Positions 1 through 7,603 of a stretch of 48,529 bases of DNA are shown piece by piece (the stretch's first letter is position 1; every line of letters starts with the position of its first letter). Source of the DNA: Streptomyces olivochromogenes (GTDB lineage: Bacteria; Actinomycetota; Actinomycetes; Streptomycetales; Streptomycetaceae). Both the position numbers and the translations under genes were made by a program. The notes under the pieces are model-generated. The model was given only the letters and a program-made list of their open reading frames with translations. It was not told the origin of the DNA and ran no database searches. The DNA lies in NCBI RefSeq assembly GCF_021538895.1, contig NZ_JADDRL010000073.1:1-48529 (forward strand). The letters are read 5' to 3'.

Positions 1-23
1 GCGGGCGGGAGGAGCGGGCGGGG

Positions 24-1316
24 ATGACCGGGACGTCAGCACGGGGCGACGCCGTTGCCGGAACCCGGACCGGCAGGCGCGGCGGTGGCCGGGCCCGCCC
101 CGTGTGGTCGCGGAACTTCGCGCTGTTCTTCGTGGCGCGGGCCGTCGCCCGGCTCGGGGACAGCATGCTCACCGTGGCGCTCGCCGCCGGCCTGGTGCAG
201 CACGGGTACGGCGCGGGCGCGGTCGGCCTCGCCATGGCCGCGAAGGCCGCCGCCTTCGCCGGGCTGGTCGTCCTCGGCGGGGTGTTCGCCGACCGGTTCG
301 ACACCCGCAGGCTGATGCTCGGCGCCGATCTGGTCCGGCTCGTCGTCCAGTCCCTCATGGCCGCGCTCTTCCTCGCCGGGCACGTGGTCCTGTGGGAGAT
401 CTGTGTGATCGGCGTGGTCAACGGCGCGGCGGGCGCCCTCTTCCAGCCCGGCGTGGCGAGCACGGTGCCCCGCGTCGCCACCGACATCCAGGGCGCGAAC
501 GGCGCGATCCGCATCGCCGAGTCCGCCGCCCAGCTGGCGGGCCCCGCCGTCGCGGGCGTGCTGGTCGCCTTCACCTCACCCGGCGGCGTGTTCGCGGCCG
601 ACGCCGCCACGTACGTGGTGAGCGCCCTGTGCCTGCTGCTGCTCCGCCTGCCCCCGGCGTCCGGGAGCGGCCGCGCGTCCGGGCCGGGTGCCAAGGCGTT
701 CAAGGCCGATCTCGTCGAGGGCTGGCGGGAGTTCAGGGCGCGGACCTGGCTCTGGGGTGTCATCGCCGTCTGGTGCGTCTACATGATCGCCGTATGGGGG
801 CCGACCGTCCCGCTGGTGGCCACGCAGGTGGTGCACCAGCACGGCCCCCGCGCGTACGGCCTGATCAACTCCGCCCTCGGCGCGGGCACCGTGGTGGGCG
901 GCCTGCTGGCCGTGCGGCTGCGGCCCCGCCGCATGCTGCGGGCGGGCGCGACCGCCCTGTTCGCCTTCGTCGGCTTCCCGGCGACCGTCGGCGCCGGTCT
1001 CGGCGTACCGGCCATGGCGGCCGGGGCCGCGGTCGCCGGAGCCGGGATGTCGTTCTGGGGCGTGATGTGGTCGACCAGCGTGCAGACCCAGGTCCCGGCC
1101 GACGTCCTCAACCGCATCCACGCCTACGACGTCGCCGGCTCCCTGGCGATGATGCCCGTCGGCCAGGCCCTCGCCGGCCCGGCGGCCGGCGCGCTGGGCG
1201 CGGACCACGTGCTGCTGGCCGCCGGCGTGGTGAGCCTCGTCGTCGCCGCCGCGCTGCTCGCCGTCCCCGCGATCCGCGACCTGGCCAGGGTCGACGCGCC
1301 CGCGCGGGGCCACTGA
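24..1316 (+). CDS. MFS transporter, probable drug or siderophore exporter
   Basis: A 430-residue integral membrane protein of the major facilitator superfamily, expected to export a small molecule across the cytoplasmic membrane using the proton gradient. After a basic cytoplasmic N-terminus of about 30 residues come roughly 12 hydrophobic segments. The loop after helix 2 carries the MFS motif A form GGVFADRFDTRR (about 85-96). The layout resembles the EntS/MFS_3 exporters. The ATG is chosen because GGGAGGAG at 7-14 gives a good ribosome site nine bases upstream. The window starts just before it, so an upstream operon partner cannot be excluded. No substrate can be read from the sequence. It is followed by a tRNA-Pro gene on the same strand. 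Confidence 0.85.
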   Translation: MTGTSARGDAVAGTRTGRRGGGRARPVWSRNFALFFVARAVARLGDSMLTVALAAGLVQHGYGAGAVGLAMAAKAAAFAGLVVLGGVFADRFDTRRLMLGADLVRLVVQSLMAALFLAGHVVLWEICVIGVVNGAAGALFQPGVASTVPRVATDIQGANGAIRIAESAAQLAGPAVAGVLVAFTSPGGVFAADAATYVVSALCLLLLRLPPASGSGRASGPGAKAFKADLVEGWREFRARTWLWGVIAVWCVYMIAVWGPTVPLVATQVVHQHGPRAYGLINSALGAGTVVGGLLAVRLRPRRMLRAGATALFAFVGFPATVGAGLGVPAMAAGAAVAGAGMSFWGVMWSTSVQTQVPADVLNRIHAYDVAGSLAMMPVGQALAGPAAGALGADHVLLAAGVVSLVVAAALLAVPAIRDLARVDAPARGH

Positions 1317-1365
1317 ACGTCCCCACGCCCGGAAAAGGGGTGCGCGACCACCGACCCGAGTGCGG

Positions 1366-1371
1366 TATGGT
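1366..1371 (+). promoter_or_regulatory. -10 box of tRNA-Pro copy 1
   Basis: TATGGT lies 44 bases before the mature tRNA 5' end. The other two copies have -10-like hexamers at nearly the same distance, which supports the call. No good -35 box is visible. Confidence 0.45.
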
Positions 1372-1415
1372 TTCCCTGCGCGTTTCGACCAGGGAAACCC
1401 CAGGTCAAACGGCAT

Positions 1416-1489
<74 letters not shown>

Positions 1490-1496
1490 CGGTGCG

Positions 1497-1534
1497 AAGG
1501 GTCTTCGCGGGCAATTGCCCGCGGGGCCCTTTTT
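1497..1534 (+). terminator. Intrinsic terminator after tRNA-Pro copy 1
   Basis: AAGGGTC pairs with GGCCCTT around a perfect inner palindrome CGCGGGCAATTGCCCGCG, and the structure ends in five T residues (1530-1534). It separates the tRNA from the ABC exporter gene. Confidence 0.85.
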
Positions 1535-1667
1535 CGCGTTCCTCGTGGTCGGTGACCTCGGGACGATCCCCGGTCGCGGCGCACCCGTGCGGGACCGGCC
1601 ACTGGCCGAGAAAAACGCGTGGACCGAGCGCTCGCCGGCACGCGACACTGCAAGGCCTGACCTGCCT

Positions 1668-1694
1668 GTACGCGTACGTCGGTGCGAACCGACG
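1668..1694. promoter_or_regulatory. Two overlapping inverted repeats before the ABC exporter
   Basis: A perfect palindrome GTACGCGTAC (1668-1677) is followed directly by CGTCGGT-GCGA-ACCGACG (1677-1694), a 7-bp inverted repeat. They lie 20-50 bases before the exporter start in a 181-bp leader with no gene. They could be a repressor operator (the palindrome is TetR-like) or an mRNA hairpin; the sequence does not decide. Confidence 0.4.
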
Positions 1695-1715
1695 CTCCAG
1701 GGACACGGGGTGGGA

Positions 1716-3530
1716 ATGGGATCGCCTGAACCGCGCGGGACCACGCCGCGCAGGGGTGCGGTGCTCCTCGCACTGCGTCATTACGGACGGGAGATGGCCC
1801 GGCAGCGGCGCATGGCGGTGCCCGCCATGCTGCTGCCCGCGCTGGGCAACATCGGCCTCAACTATCTGGCGCCGCTCGTCGTCGCCAAGCTCGTCGGCCG
1901 CATCGCCGACGACCACGGCCTCGGGCTCGGCGCGACGCTGCCGTACGTCCTCGCCTTCGCCGGGGTGCTGCTGTTCTCCGAGGCGCTGTGGCGCGTCGGT
2001 CTGCACTGCATGAACCGGCTCGACGCGCTGGGCATAGAGAACCTGTACATCGTCGGCATGGACGAGCTGTTCGCCAAGGACGCCGCGTTCTTCCACGACA
2101 ACTTCGCCGGGTCGCTGACCAAACGGGTACTCAGCTTCGCCTCCCGCTTCGAGGAGTTCGTCGACACACTGACGTTCCAGGTCGTGGGCAGCCTGGCGCC
2201 GCTGGTGTTCGGATCGGTGGTGCTGTGGGGCTACGAACCGCTGCTCGTCGTCGGGCTCCTGACGATGATCGCGCTGACGGCGGTGTGCGCGGCGCCGCTG
2301 ATCCGGCGCCGCCAGCAACTGGTCAACCAGCGCGAGGAGGCGATCGCCCGGGTGTCCGGCCATGTCGCCGACGCCCTGATGAACATGGACACGGTCCGGG
2401 CGTTCGCCGCCGAACACCGCGAGGCCGCCGAACACCGCTCGCGCGTCGCGGAGTCGCGGCGCCTGACGCTGCGTTCCTGGGACTACGGCAACCTGCGCAT
2501 CGACACGCTGGTCGCGCCGATGTCCGTGCTGACCGGCGCGATGGGCCTGCTGCTCGCGGTCGCGCTGGTCGGCGGCGGGAACAGCGTGGAGGCGCTCGTG
2601 GTCGCCTTCACGTACTACACCAACGCGCCCCGCATCATGTTCGAGTTCAATCAGATCTACCGCCGTCTGGAGAGCTCGATGACGGAGGCCGCGCAGTTCA
2701 CCGAACTGCTGCTGACGCCGCCGACCGTGCTCGACGTGCCGTCACCGGAGCCGCTGCTCCCCGGGGCCGCCGACGTCCGCTTCGAGCGGGTGACCTTCGC
2801 CCACGCGGGCGCCGAACCGCTCTTCGAGGGCCTGGACCTGGCCGTCCCCAGCGGGGCCAGGATCGGTCTCGTCGGCCGGTCGGGCGGCGGCAAGACCACG
2901 CTCACCCGGCTGGTGCTGCGGATGACCGACATCGACGGCGGCCGGATCCTGATCGGGGGTCAGGACATCAGCCGACTGCGCCAGGCCGACCTGCGCAGCC
3001 TGATCGCCTATGTGCCGCAGGACCCGGCGATGTTCCACCGCTCGCTGCGGGACAACATCGCGTTCGCCCGCCCGGACGCCACCGAGGCGGAGATCCGCCG
3101 CGCGGCCGAGGCGGCGCACGTCTCGGAGTTCGCCGACGCGCTGCCGGAGGGCTTCGACACGCTGGTGGGGGAGCGGGGCGTCAAGCTGTCCGGCGGACAG
3201 CGGCAGCGGGTCGCCCTGGCCCGGGCGATCCTGCGCGACGCGCCGATCCTGCTGCTCGACGAGGCGACCAGTGCCCTGGACTCGGAGAGCGAGGTCCTCG
3301 TCCAGCAGGCGCTGTGGCGGCTCATGGACGGGCGGACAGCGCTCGTGGTGGCGCACCGGCTGAGCACGGTCGCCGGCATGGACCGGCTCGTCGTCCTGGA
3401 CCGCGGCCACATCGTCGAGCAGGGCACGCACCAGGAACTGCTCTCCTCGGACGGCACCTACGCGAAGCTGTGGCAGCACCAGTCGGGCGGCTTCCTCGGC
3501 GACAGCCCGGCCCCGGCCGACCTGCACTGA
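1716..3530 (+). CDS. ABC exporter, fused membrane and ATPase domains
   Basis: A 604-residue half-transporter that should work as a homodimer and export a lipid, peptide or drug. The N-terminal half has about six membrane helices (ABC transporter type 1 domain). The C-terminal ATPase has Walker A GRSGGGKTT (about 386-394), signature LSGGQ (about 491-495), Walker B ILLLDEATSALD (about 511-522) and the switch His in VAHRLST (about 545), so it looks fully active. The open frame runs back into the tRNA, but real translation must start later. ATG 1716 gives the usual family length; GTG 1710 is an alternative. It stands alone rather than as the usual Streptomyces pair of half-transporters. The convergent TetR gene follows after 24 bases. 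Confidence 0.85.
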   Translation: MGSPEPRGTTPRRGAVLLALRHYGREMARQRRMAVPAMLLPALGNIGLNYLAPLVVAKLVGRIADDHGLGLGATLPYVLAFAGVLLFSEALWRVGLHCMNRLDALGIENLYIVGMDELFAKDAAFFHDNFAGSLTKRVLSFASRFEEFVDTLTFQVVGSLAPLVFGSVVLWGYEPLLVVGLLTMIALTAVCAAPLIRRRQQLVNQREEAIARVSGHVADALMNMDTVRAFAAEHREAAEHRSRVAESRRLTLRSWDYGNLRIDTLVAPMSVLTGAMGLLLAVALVGGGNSVEALVVAFTYYTNAPRIMFEFNQIYRRLESSMTEAAQFTELLLTPPTVLDVPSPEPLLPGAADVRFERVTFAHAGAEPLFEGLDLAVPSGARIGLVGRSGGGKTTLTRLVLRMTDIDGGRILIGGQDISRLRQADLRSLIAYVPQDPAMFHRSLRDNIAFARPDATEAEIRRAAEAAHVSEFADALPEGFDTLVGERGVKLSGGQRQRVALARAILRDAPILLLDEATSALDSESEVLVQQALWRLMDGRTALVVAHRLSTVAGMDRLVVLDRGHIVEQGTHQELLSSDGTYAKLWQHQSGGFLGDSPAPADLH

Positions 3531-3554
3531 ACGCACGGGCCCTCGCGACAGGCC

Positions 3555-4211
3555 CTAGGCCCGCCGATAGCGTGCGGTGACCTGCGTGAGATAGGCGCGG
3601 AGCATCACCTTGGCCTCGTCGAGGAGCGCCGCGTCGCCCTCGGCGTCGCGGCGGAACGCCTCCTGGGCGAGGGCGTCGGCGGCGAGGAACGCGGCGTGGC
3701 AGGCCCGGCCGAGCGCCTCGTCGTCCTCGGCCAGGTCCAGGGCGAGCAGCAGGCGGCGCACCCCGTCGGCCATCCGGCGCTTGTGCTCGCGGTCCGCGGA
3801 CCGGGCCCGCTCGGTCAGACCGCTGCCGAACCACAGTGCGCGGAAGCCGTGTTCGGTGCGGTACAGCGCGGCGAAGGCGTCGATCAGCATCCCCACCGGA
3901 TCGTCCCGGTCCCGGGCCGCGGCGGTCCGTACGAAGTCGTCCATGACCGCTTCGAGCCGGGCGAAGTAGCCCGCCGCCAGGGCGTCGATGATCGCGTCCC
4001 GGTCCGGCAGGTACTGGTACAGCGAGCCCACCGACACCTTCGCCGCCGCCGCGACGCGCGTGGTGGTGAGTGCCTCGACGCCCTCGTCGACCAGGACGCG
4101 CTCCGCCGCCTCCAGGACCCGGGCGAGCCGGGCCCTGCTGCGCGCCTGCCGGGGTGTGCGGCGCAGCGGGACGGCTCCGGGCCGGTCCGGATCCGCGATC
4201 GGCTCGCCCAC
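3555..4211 (-). CDS. TetR family transcriptional regulator
   Basis: A 218-residue repressor-type protein. A winged-free helix-turn-helix of the TetR class lies at about residues 46-70 (EALTTTRVAAAAKVSVGSLY, then QYLPDRDAI), followed by an all-helical ligand and dimer domain. The start is GTG at 4211 with GGAGG six bases upstream. It is convergent with the ABC exporter and divergent from the aldolase-kinase pair. The 57-bp divergent gap holds an imperfect inverted repeat over the aldolase promoter, so the aldolase-kinase pair is a plausible target, besides its own gene. The ligand is unknown. Confidence 0.88.
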   Translation of the reverse strand: MGEPIADPDRPGAVPLRRTPRQARSRARLARVLEAAERVLVDEGVEALTTTRVAAAAKVSVGSLYQYLPDRDAIIDALAAGYFARLEAVMDDFVRTAAARDRDDPVGMLIDAFAALYRTEHGFRALWFGSGLTERARSADREHKRRMADGVRRLLLALDLAEDDEALGRACHAAFLAADALAQEAFRRDAEGDAALLDEAKVMLRAYLTQVTARYRRA

Positions 4212-4223
4212 GTGTGGCCTCCG

Positions 4224-4262
4224 AAACTGAACGTGACATTGTTTCAGGTTTACGTTAGCGTC
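4224..4262 (+). promoter_or_regulatory. Leaderless promoter of aldolase gene with likely TetR operator
   Basis: A GTGACA -35 (4233-4238), 18-bp spacer and TAGCGT -10 (4257-4262) are followed six bases later by the ATG, so the transcript should start at or next to the A of the start codon. AAACTGAAC (4224-4232) and GTTTCAGGTTT (4241-4251) form an imperfect inverted repeat across the -35 box and are the likely TetR site. Confidence 0.5.
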
Positions 4263-4268
4263 GCGTAC

Positions 4269-4955
4269 ATGACGGACTCAAGCTCCGCGCTGGGCCGGGA
4301 GAGGGCCGCCGTCGCGGACGCCTGCCGCCGTCTGGGGGCGGCGGGCCTGCTCATCGGCACGGCCGGCAACGTCAGCGTGCGCGTGGGGGACCGGGTCGCC
4401 GTCACGGCGACCGGAGCGGTGCTCGCCCAGCTGACCGCGGGTCAGGTGACCGTGGTCGACCTCGACGGAAAGGTCGTCGGCGGGAGGCTGCGGCCGACCT
4501 CCGAACTGGACCTGCACCTCGGCGTCTACCGCCGCTACGGCACCGGCGCGGTCGTCCACACCCACGCCCCCATGGCCACCGCCCTGTCCTGTGTCCTCGA
4601 CGAACTGCCCTGCATCCACTACCAGTTGCTCGCCCTCGGCGGCACCGTGCGGGTGGCCCCGTACGCCACCTTCGGCACCCCGGAGCTCGCCGAGTCCGTG
4701 CTCGCCGCCCTCGACGGCCGCGGCGCCGCCCTGATGGCCAACCACGGAGCGGTCACCCACGCGACGACGCTCGAAGCGGCGGTCGAGCACGCCCTGCTGC
4801 TCGAATGGGCCTGCGGCGTCTACCAGCACGCGGCCGCGCTCGGCCGGCCCCGCGTCCTCGACGAACAGCGCCAACGCGCCGTGATCGAGGCCGCGCTCGC
4901 CCGTGACTACGGCACCACCCACCCCGTACCACCAGCTCAGGAGGAGAGCCGATGA
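4269..4955 (+). CDS. Class II aldolase/adducin family (fuculose-phosphate aldolase-like)
   Basis: A 228-residue zinc-dependent aldolase. FucA/AraD-type enzymes cleave a ketose 1-phosphate to dihydroxyacetone phosphate and an aldehyde, or epimerise pentulose phosphates. The family marks are present: GNVS (34-37), TSELDLH with the catalytic Glu at about 79, zinc ligands His97 and His99 in HTHA, and His159 in MANHGA. There is no ribosome site before the ATG, and the promoter lies six bases upstream, so it is probably a leaderless mRNA. Its stop overlaps the start of the PfkB kinase by four bases (ATGA), a coupled pair in which the kinase may make the phosphate that the aldolase splits. The sugar is not identifiable. 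Confidence 0.85.
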   Translation: MTDSSSALGRERAAVADACRRLGAAGLLIGTAGNVSVRVGDRVAVTATGAVLAQLTAGQVTVVDLDGKVVGGRLRPTSELDLHLGVYRRYGTGAVVHTHAPMATALSCVLDELPCIHYQLLALGGTVRVAPYATFGTPELAESVLAALDGRGAALMANHGAVTHATTLEAAVEHALLLEWACGVYQHAAALGRPRVLDEQRQRAVIEAALARDYGTTHPVPPAQEESR

Positions 4956-5881
4956 AGGCCGTCACATTGGGCGTGCACGTACTGGACGTGCTGGTGCGGC
5001 CGGTGGAGGCCATACCCGAGGGCCAGGGAGCGACCTTGGTCGAGGACATCCGGATGACCGCCGCCGGGACGGCCGGCGGCACCGCGCTCACCCTCGCCAA
5101 ACTGGGCGCCGCCGTGCGCAGCGCCGGGGCGATCGGCACCGACCCCACCGGTGACATGCTGGTCGCGCTGCTCGACCGGGCGGGAATCGACACCGCGTTG
5201 CTCGTCCGCCGTGCGGACACCCCCACGTCCGCCAGCGTCCTGCCCATCCGGCCGAGCGGCGAGCGGCCCTCGCTGCACCTGCTCGGCGCCAACATCACCT
5301 ACGGCCCCGACGACGTGCCCTGGGACGCCATCGCCGAGGCCACGCATCTGCACCTGGGCGGCCCCGAGCTGATCGGCGTCGACGTCGCCGCGCGCATCCT
5401 GGCGCACGCCAAGGAGCACGGCGTGGTCACCTCGGTGGACCTCCTCGCGCCCGGCGTGCTCGGCGGCTTCGAGCAGATCGCGGCGGCCCTGCCGTACGTC
5501 GATCACTTCCTGCCCAACGACGACCAGGTGCTGGGCTTCAGCGGCGAGGACGACCTGGTGGCCGGCGCGAAGAAGTTCCTCGGCGCCGGCGCCGGACTCG
5601 TCGCGGTCACCCGCGGCGGCGACGGCGCGCTCCTGGTCACCGAGGCGGGCACCGAGACAGTGCCCGCCTTCGCCGTCGACGTCGTCGACACCACCGGCTG
5701 TGGCGACGCCTTCTCGGCCGGCTTCCTGCGCGGCGTCGCGCTCGGCCGCACCCCGCGCGAGTCCGCGGTCCTCGGCTGTGCCGCGGCCGCGCTCGTCGCG
5801 CGGGGGCTGGGCAGCGACCACGGGGACTTCGACCTCGCCGCCGCCGACGCCTTCGCGGCCACGCACGCGACCCGCGACTGA
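4952..5881 (+). CDS. PfkB family carbohydrate kinase
   Basis: A 309-residue ribokinase-fold sugar kinase. The N-terminal PfkB segment TAGGTALTLAKLGA (about 41-54) and the C-terminal signature DTTGCGDAFSAGFLRG (about 246-261) are intact. The Asp in GCGDAF is the catalytic base and the Gly-rich turn forms the anion hole. It is translationally coupled to the preceding aldolase by an ATGA overlap and has GGAGGAG just upstream. The probable role is phosphorylation of the sugar or sugar-like compound whose phosphate is cleaved by the aldolase. Members of this family also phosphorylate nucleosides and ketoses, so the substrate is open. Confidence 0.88.
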   Translation: MKAVTLGVHVLDVLVRPVEAIPEGQGATLVEDIRMTAAGTAGGTALTLAKLGAAVRSAGAIGTDPTGDMLVALLDRAGIDTALLVRRADTPTSASVLPIRPSGERPSLHLLGANITYGPDDVPWDAIAEATHLHLGGPELIGVDVAARILAHAKEHGVVTSVDLLAPGVLGGFEQIAAALPYVDHFLPNDDQVLGFSGEDDLVAGAKKFLGAGAGLVAVTRGGDGALLVTEAGTETVPAFAVDVVDTTGCGDAFSAGFLRGVALGRTPRESAVLGCAAAALVARGLGSDHGDFDLAAADAFAATHATRD

Positions 5882-5891
5882 GCCCTCCGGT

Positions 5892-6428
5892 TCAGGCCAC
5901 GTGGCCCATGTGCGCGAGCGCCTGCTTCAGCAGCACCCCGTGCCCGCCCGGCATCTCGCTCTGCACCGCGGCGGACACGGCCTCTTGCGGGGTGAACCAC
6001 ACGAGGTCCAGCGCGTCCTGCCGGGGCCGGCAGTCGCCGGTCACCGGGACGATGTAGGCGAGGGATACCGCGTGCTGGCGCGGGTCGTGGTACGGGGTGA
6101 TGCCCGCGGTCGGGAAGTACTCGGCGACCGTGAAGGGCTGCAGCGAGGTCGGGATCCGGGGCAGGGCCACCGTGCCGAGGTCCTTCTCCAGGTGACGCAT
6201 CAGGGCGTCGCGGATCCGCTCGTGGTGCAGGACACGGCCCGAGACCAGGGTCCGGTTGACCGTACCGTCCGGTCCGATGCGCAGCAGCAGGCCGATGCTG
6301 GTGACTTCGCCGCTGTCGTCGACGCGCACGGGCACGGCTTCGACGTAGAGGATCGGCATGCGGGCACGGGCCATCTCCAGCTCGTCCGGGGACAGCCAGC
6401 CGGGCGTGGTTTCGGTCATGTCAGACAT
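5892..6428 (-). CDS. Nudix-like protein, DUF4916 type
   Basis: A 178-residue cytoplasmic protein resembling the actinobacterial Nudix-related DUF4916 group. The region GRVLHHERIRDALMRHLEKD (about 64-83) takes the place of a Nudix box but lacks the REUXEE core: only Arg and one Glu/Asp pair remain, so pyrophosphatase activity is doubtful. The C-terminal part (WFTPQEAVSA) fits the Nudix fold. A near-consensus TATGAT -10 box lies six bases before the ATG on the minus strand, indicating a leaderless transcript. It is convergent with the PfkB kinase gene, 10 bases away. Confidence 0.75.
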   Translation of the reverse strand: MSDMTETTPGWLSPDELEMARARMPILYVEAVPVRVDDSGEVTSIGLLLRIGPDGTVNRTLVSGRVLHHERIRDALMRHLEKDLGTVALPRIPTSLQPFTVAEYFPTAGITPYHDPRQHAVSLAYIVPVTGDCRPRQDALDLVWFTPQEAVSAAVQSEMPGGHGVLLKQALAHMGHVA

Positions 6429-6434
6429 TGCTTG

Positions 6435-6440
6435 ATCATA
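6435..6440 (-). promoter_or_regulatory. Leaderless -10 box (TATGAT) of the DUF4916 gene
   Basis: On the minus strand TATGAT is followed by six bases and then the ATG at 6428. No convincing -35 hexamer is visible. Confidence 0.55.
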
Positions 6441-6461
6441 CTTTCCGGGTGGGGTGCGCGC

Positions 6462-7601
6462 TCAGTCGCGGGCGGGGTCGGATGAGGGAAGTCCGTAGAG
6501 GCGGCGTGCGTTGTCACGCCCCGTCCAGGCGGCGATCCGCAGGGCGTCGGGCAGGCTCAGTTCGTCGGCGTCCACCCGGTCCTGGAGCAGTGCGGCCAGC
6601 CCCTGCCGGAAGGACAGCGCGCCGAGGTGGTGGAACTCGGCCACACCGTAGGCGTCCGAGCTGTACAGGAGTTTGCGGAACGGGGTGATCTCCAGCGCCT
6701 CCTCCAGGATCGCCCGGGACCGGGCCGGGCCGGTGAAGTGCAGGGTCAGGCCCACGTCCAGGTACACCTGCTCGAACACGGCCGCCAGGTAGGAGGCCTG
6801 GCGCTGGAAGGGCCAGCAGTGCAGCAGGAGGACGGGGACGGTGCCGCGCGTCAGGTGCAGCCAGTCCGTCAGGAGGGCGGGGTCGGCCCGGTGCAGCCGG
6901 ATGTCGTCGTCGCCGAATCCCGTGTGCAACTGGAGCGGGAGCCCGAGATCGACGGCGGTCCACAGCAGGTGCCGTACCAGCACCGGGTCGGCCAGCCGGC
7001 CGCCCGCCGCCGACCAGCGCCCGGCGGCCTCGCTCACCTCGGCGTCCGGGGGCCGCGCCGGGTCCAGGGCGAAGCCGGTGCGGTAGGCCGCCACCGACTT
7101 GACCGCGACCACGCCCGGCCGCCGTACGGCCTCCTCGGCGGCCGCACGGAACACGCGCGCGTACTCGCCCGCCTCGACGCCCCGCGCCGCCACCGCCTCG
7201 GCCACGCACTCCAGCCGTACGACCTCGTACGCCGTGGCGCCCGCCGCCTCGGCCAGCTGGGCCGCGGTGGTGACGGGGTGCGGGGCGTACCCGGTGTCCA
7301 CGCAGTACACCTCGGTCCCCGCGGCCTCCAGGAACCGCCGGTTGACCTCCCGCCAGCCCAGCTCGGCGCGCCGGGCCGTGTAGTCGGCGGCGGGGGCGTG
7401 CCGGGGCAGGTCCAGCAGGGGAGCGCAGTGCCGGCGTACGGCCACTCCGACGGGACTGTCGAAGGGGGAGATCCCGGGCCACGCCGCGCCCTCGGTGAGC
7501 AGCGACTCGAACGCGGAAGGACCGAGGTCGGCCGTGACCGCGCCGTGGCAGTGGTGGTCGACGAGCGGCAGCCCGGCGAGGGCCTCCTGGACCGGCCCCA
7601 T
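6462..7601 (-). CDS. Amidohydrolase family protein, partner of the GS-like enzyme
   Basis: A 379-residue TIM-barrel metal hydrolase of the amidohydrolase superfamily. The first metal motif is VDHHCH (14-19). Further likely metal or catalytic residues lie in LQLHTGFGDDD, LLLHCWPF and LLYSSDAYG. It starts two bases after the stop of the glutamine-synthetase-like gene, so the two are co-translated. In the fungal protein FluG and in some bacterial gamma-glutamyl-amine pathways an amidohydrolase of this type is paired or fused with a glutamine-synthetase domain. By that analogy it may hydrolyse a gamma-glutamyl amide or a related amide. The exact substrate is inferred, not seen. Confidence 0.8.
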   Translation of the reverse strand: MGPVQEALAGLPLVDHHCHGAVTADLGPSAFESLLTEGAAWPGISPFDSPVGVAVRRHCAPLLDLPRHAPAADYTARRAELGWREVNRRFLEAAGTEVYCVDTGYAPHPVTTAAQLAEAAGATAYEVVRLECVAEAVAARGVEAGEYARVFRAAAEEAVRRPGVVAVKSVAAYRTGFALDPARPPDAEVSEAAGRWSAAGGRLADPVLVRHLLWTAVDLGLPLQLHTGFGDDDIRLHRADPALLTDWLHLTRGTVPVLLLHCWPFQRQASYLAAVFEQVYLDVGLTLHFTGPARSRAILEEALEITPFRKLLYSSDAYGVAEFHHLGALSFRQGLAALLQDRVDADELSLPDALRIAAWTGRDNARRLYGLPSSDPARD

Positions 7602-7603
7602 CG

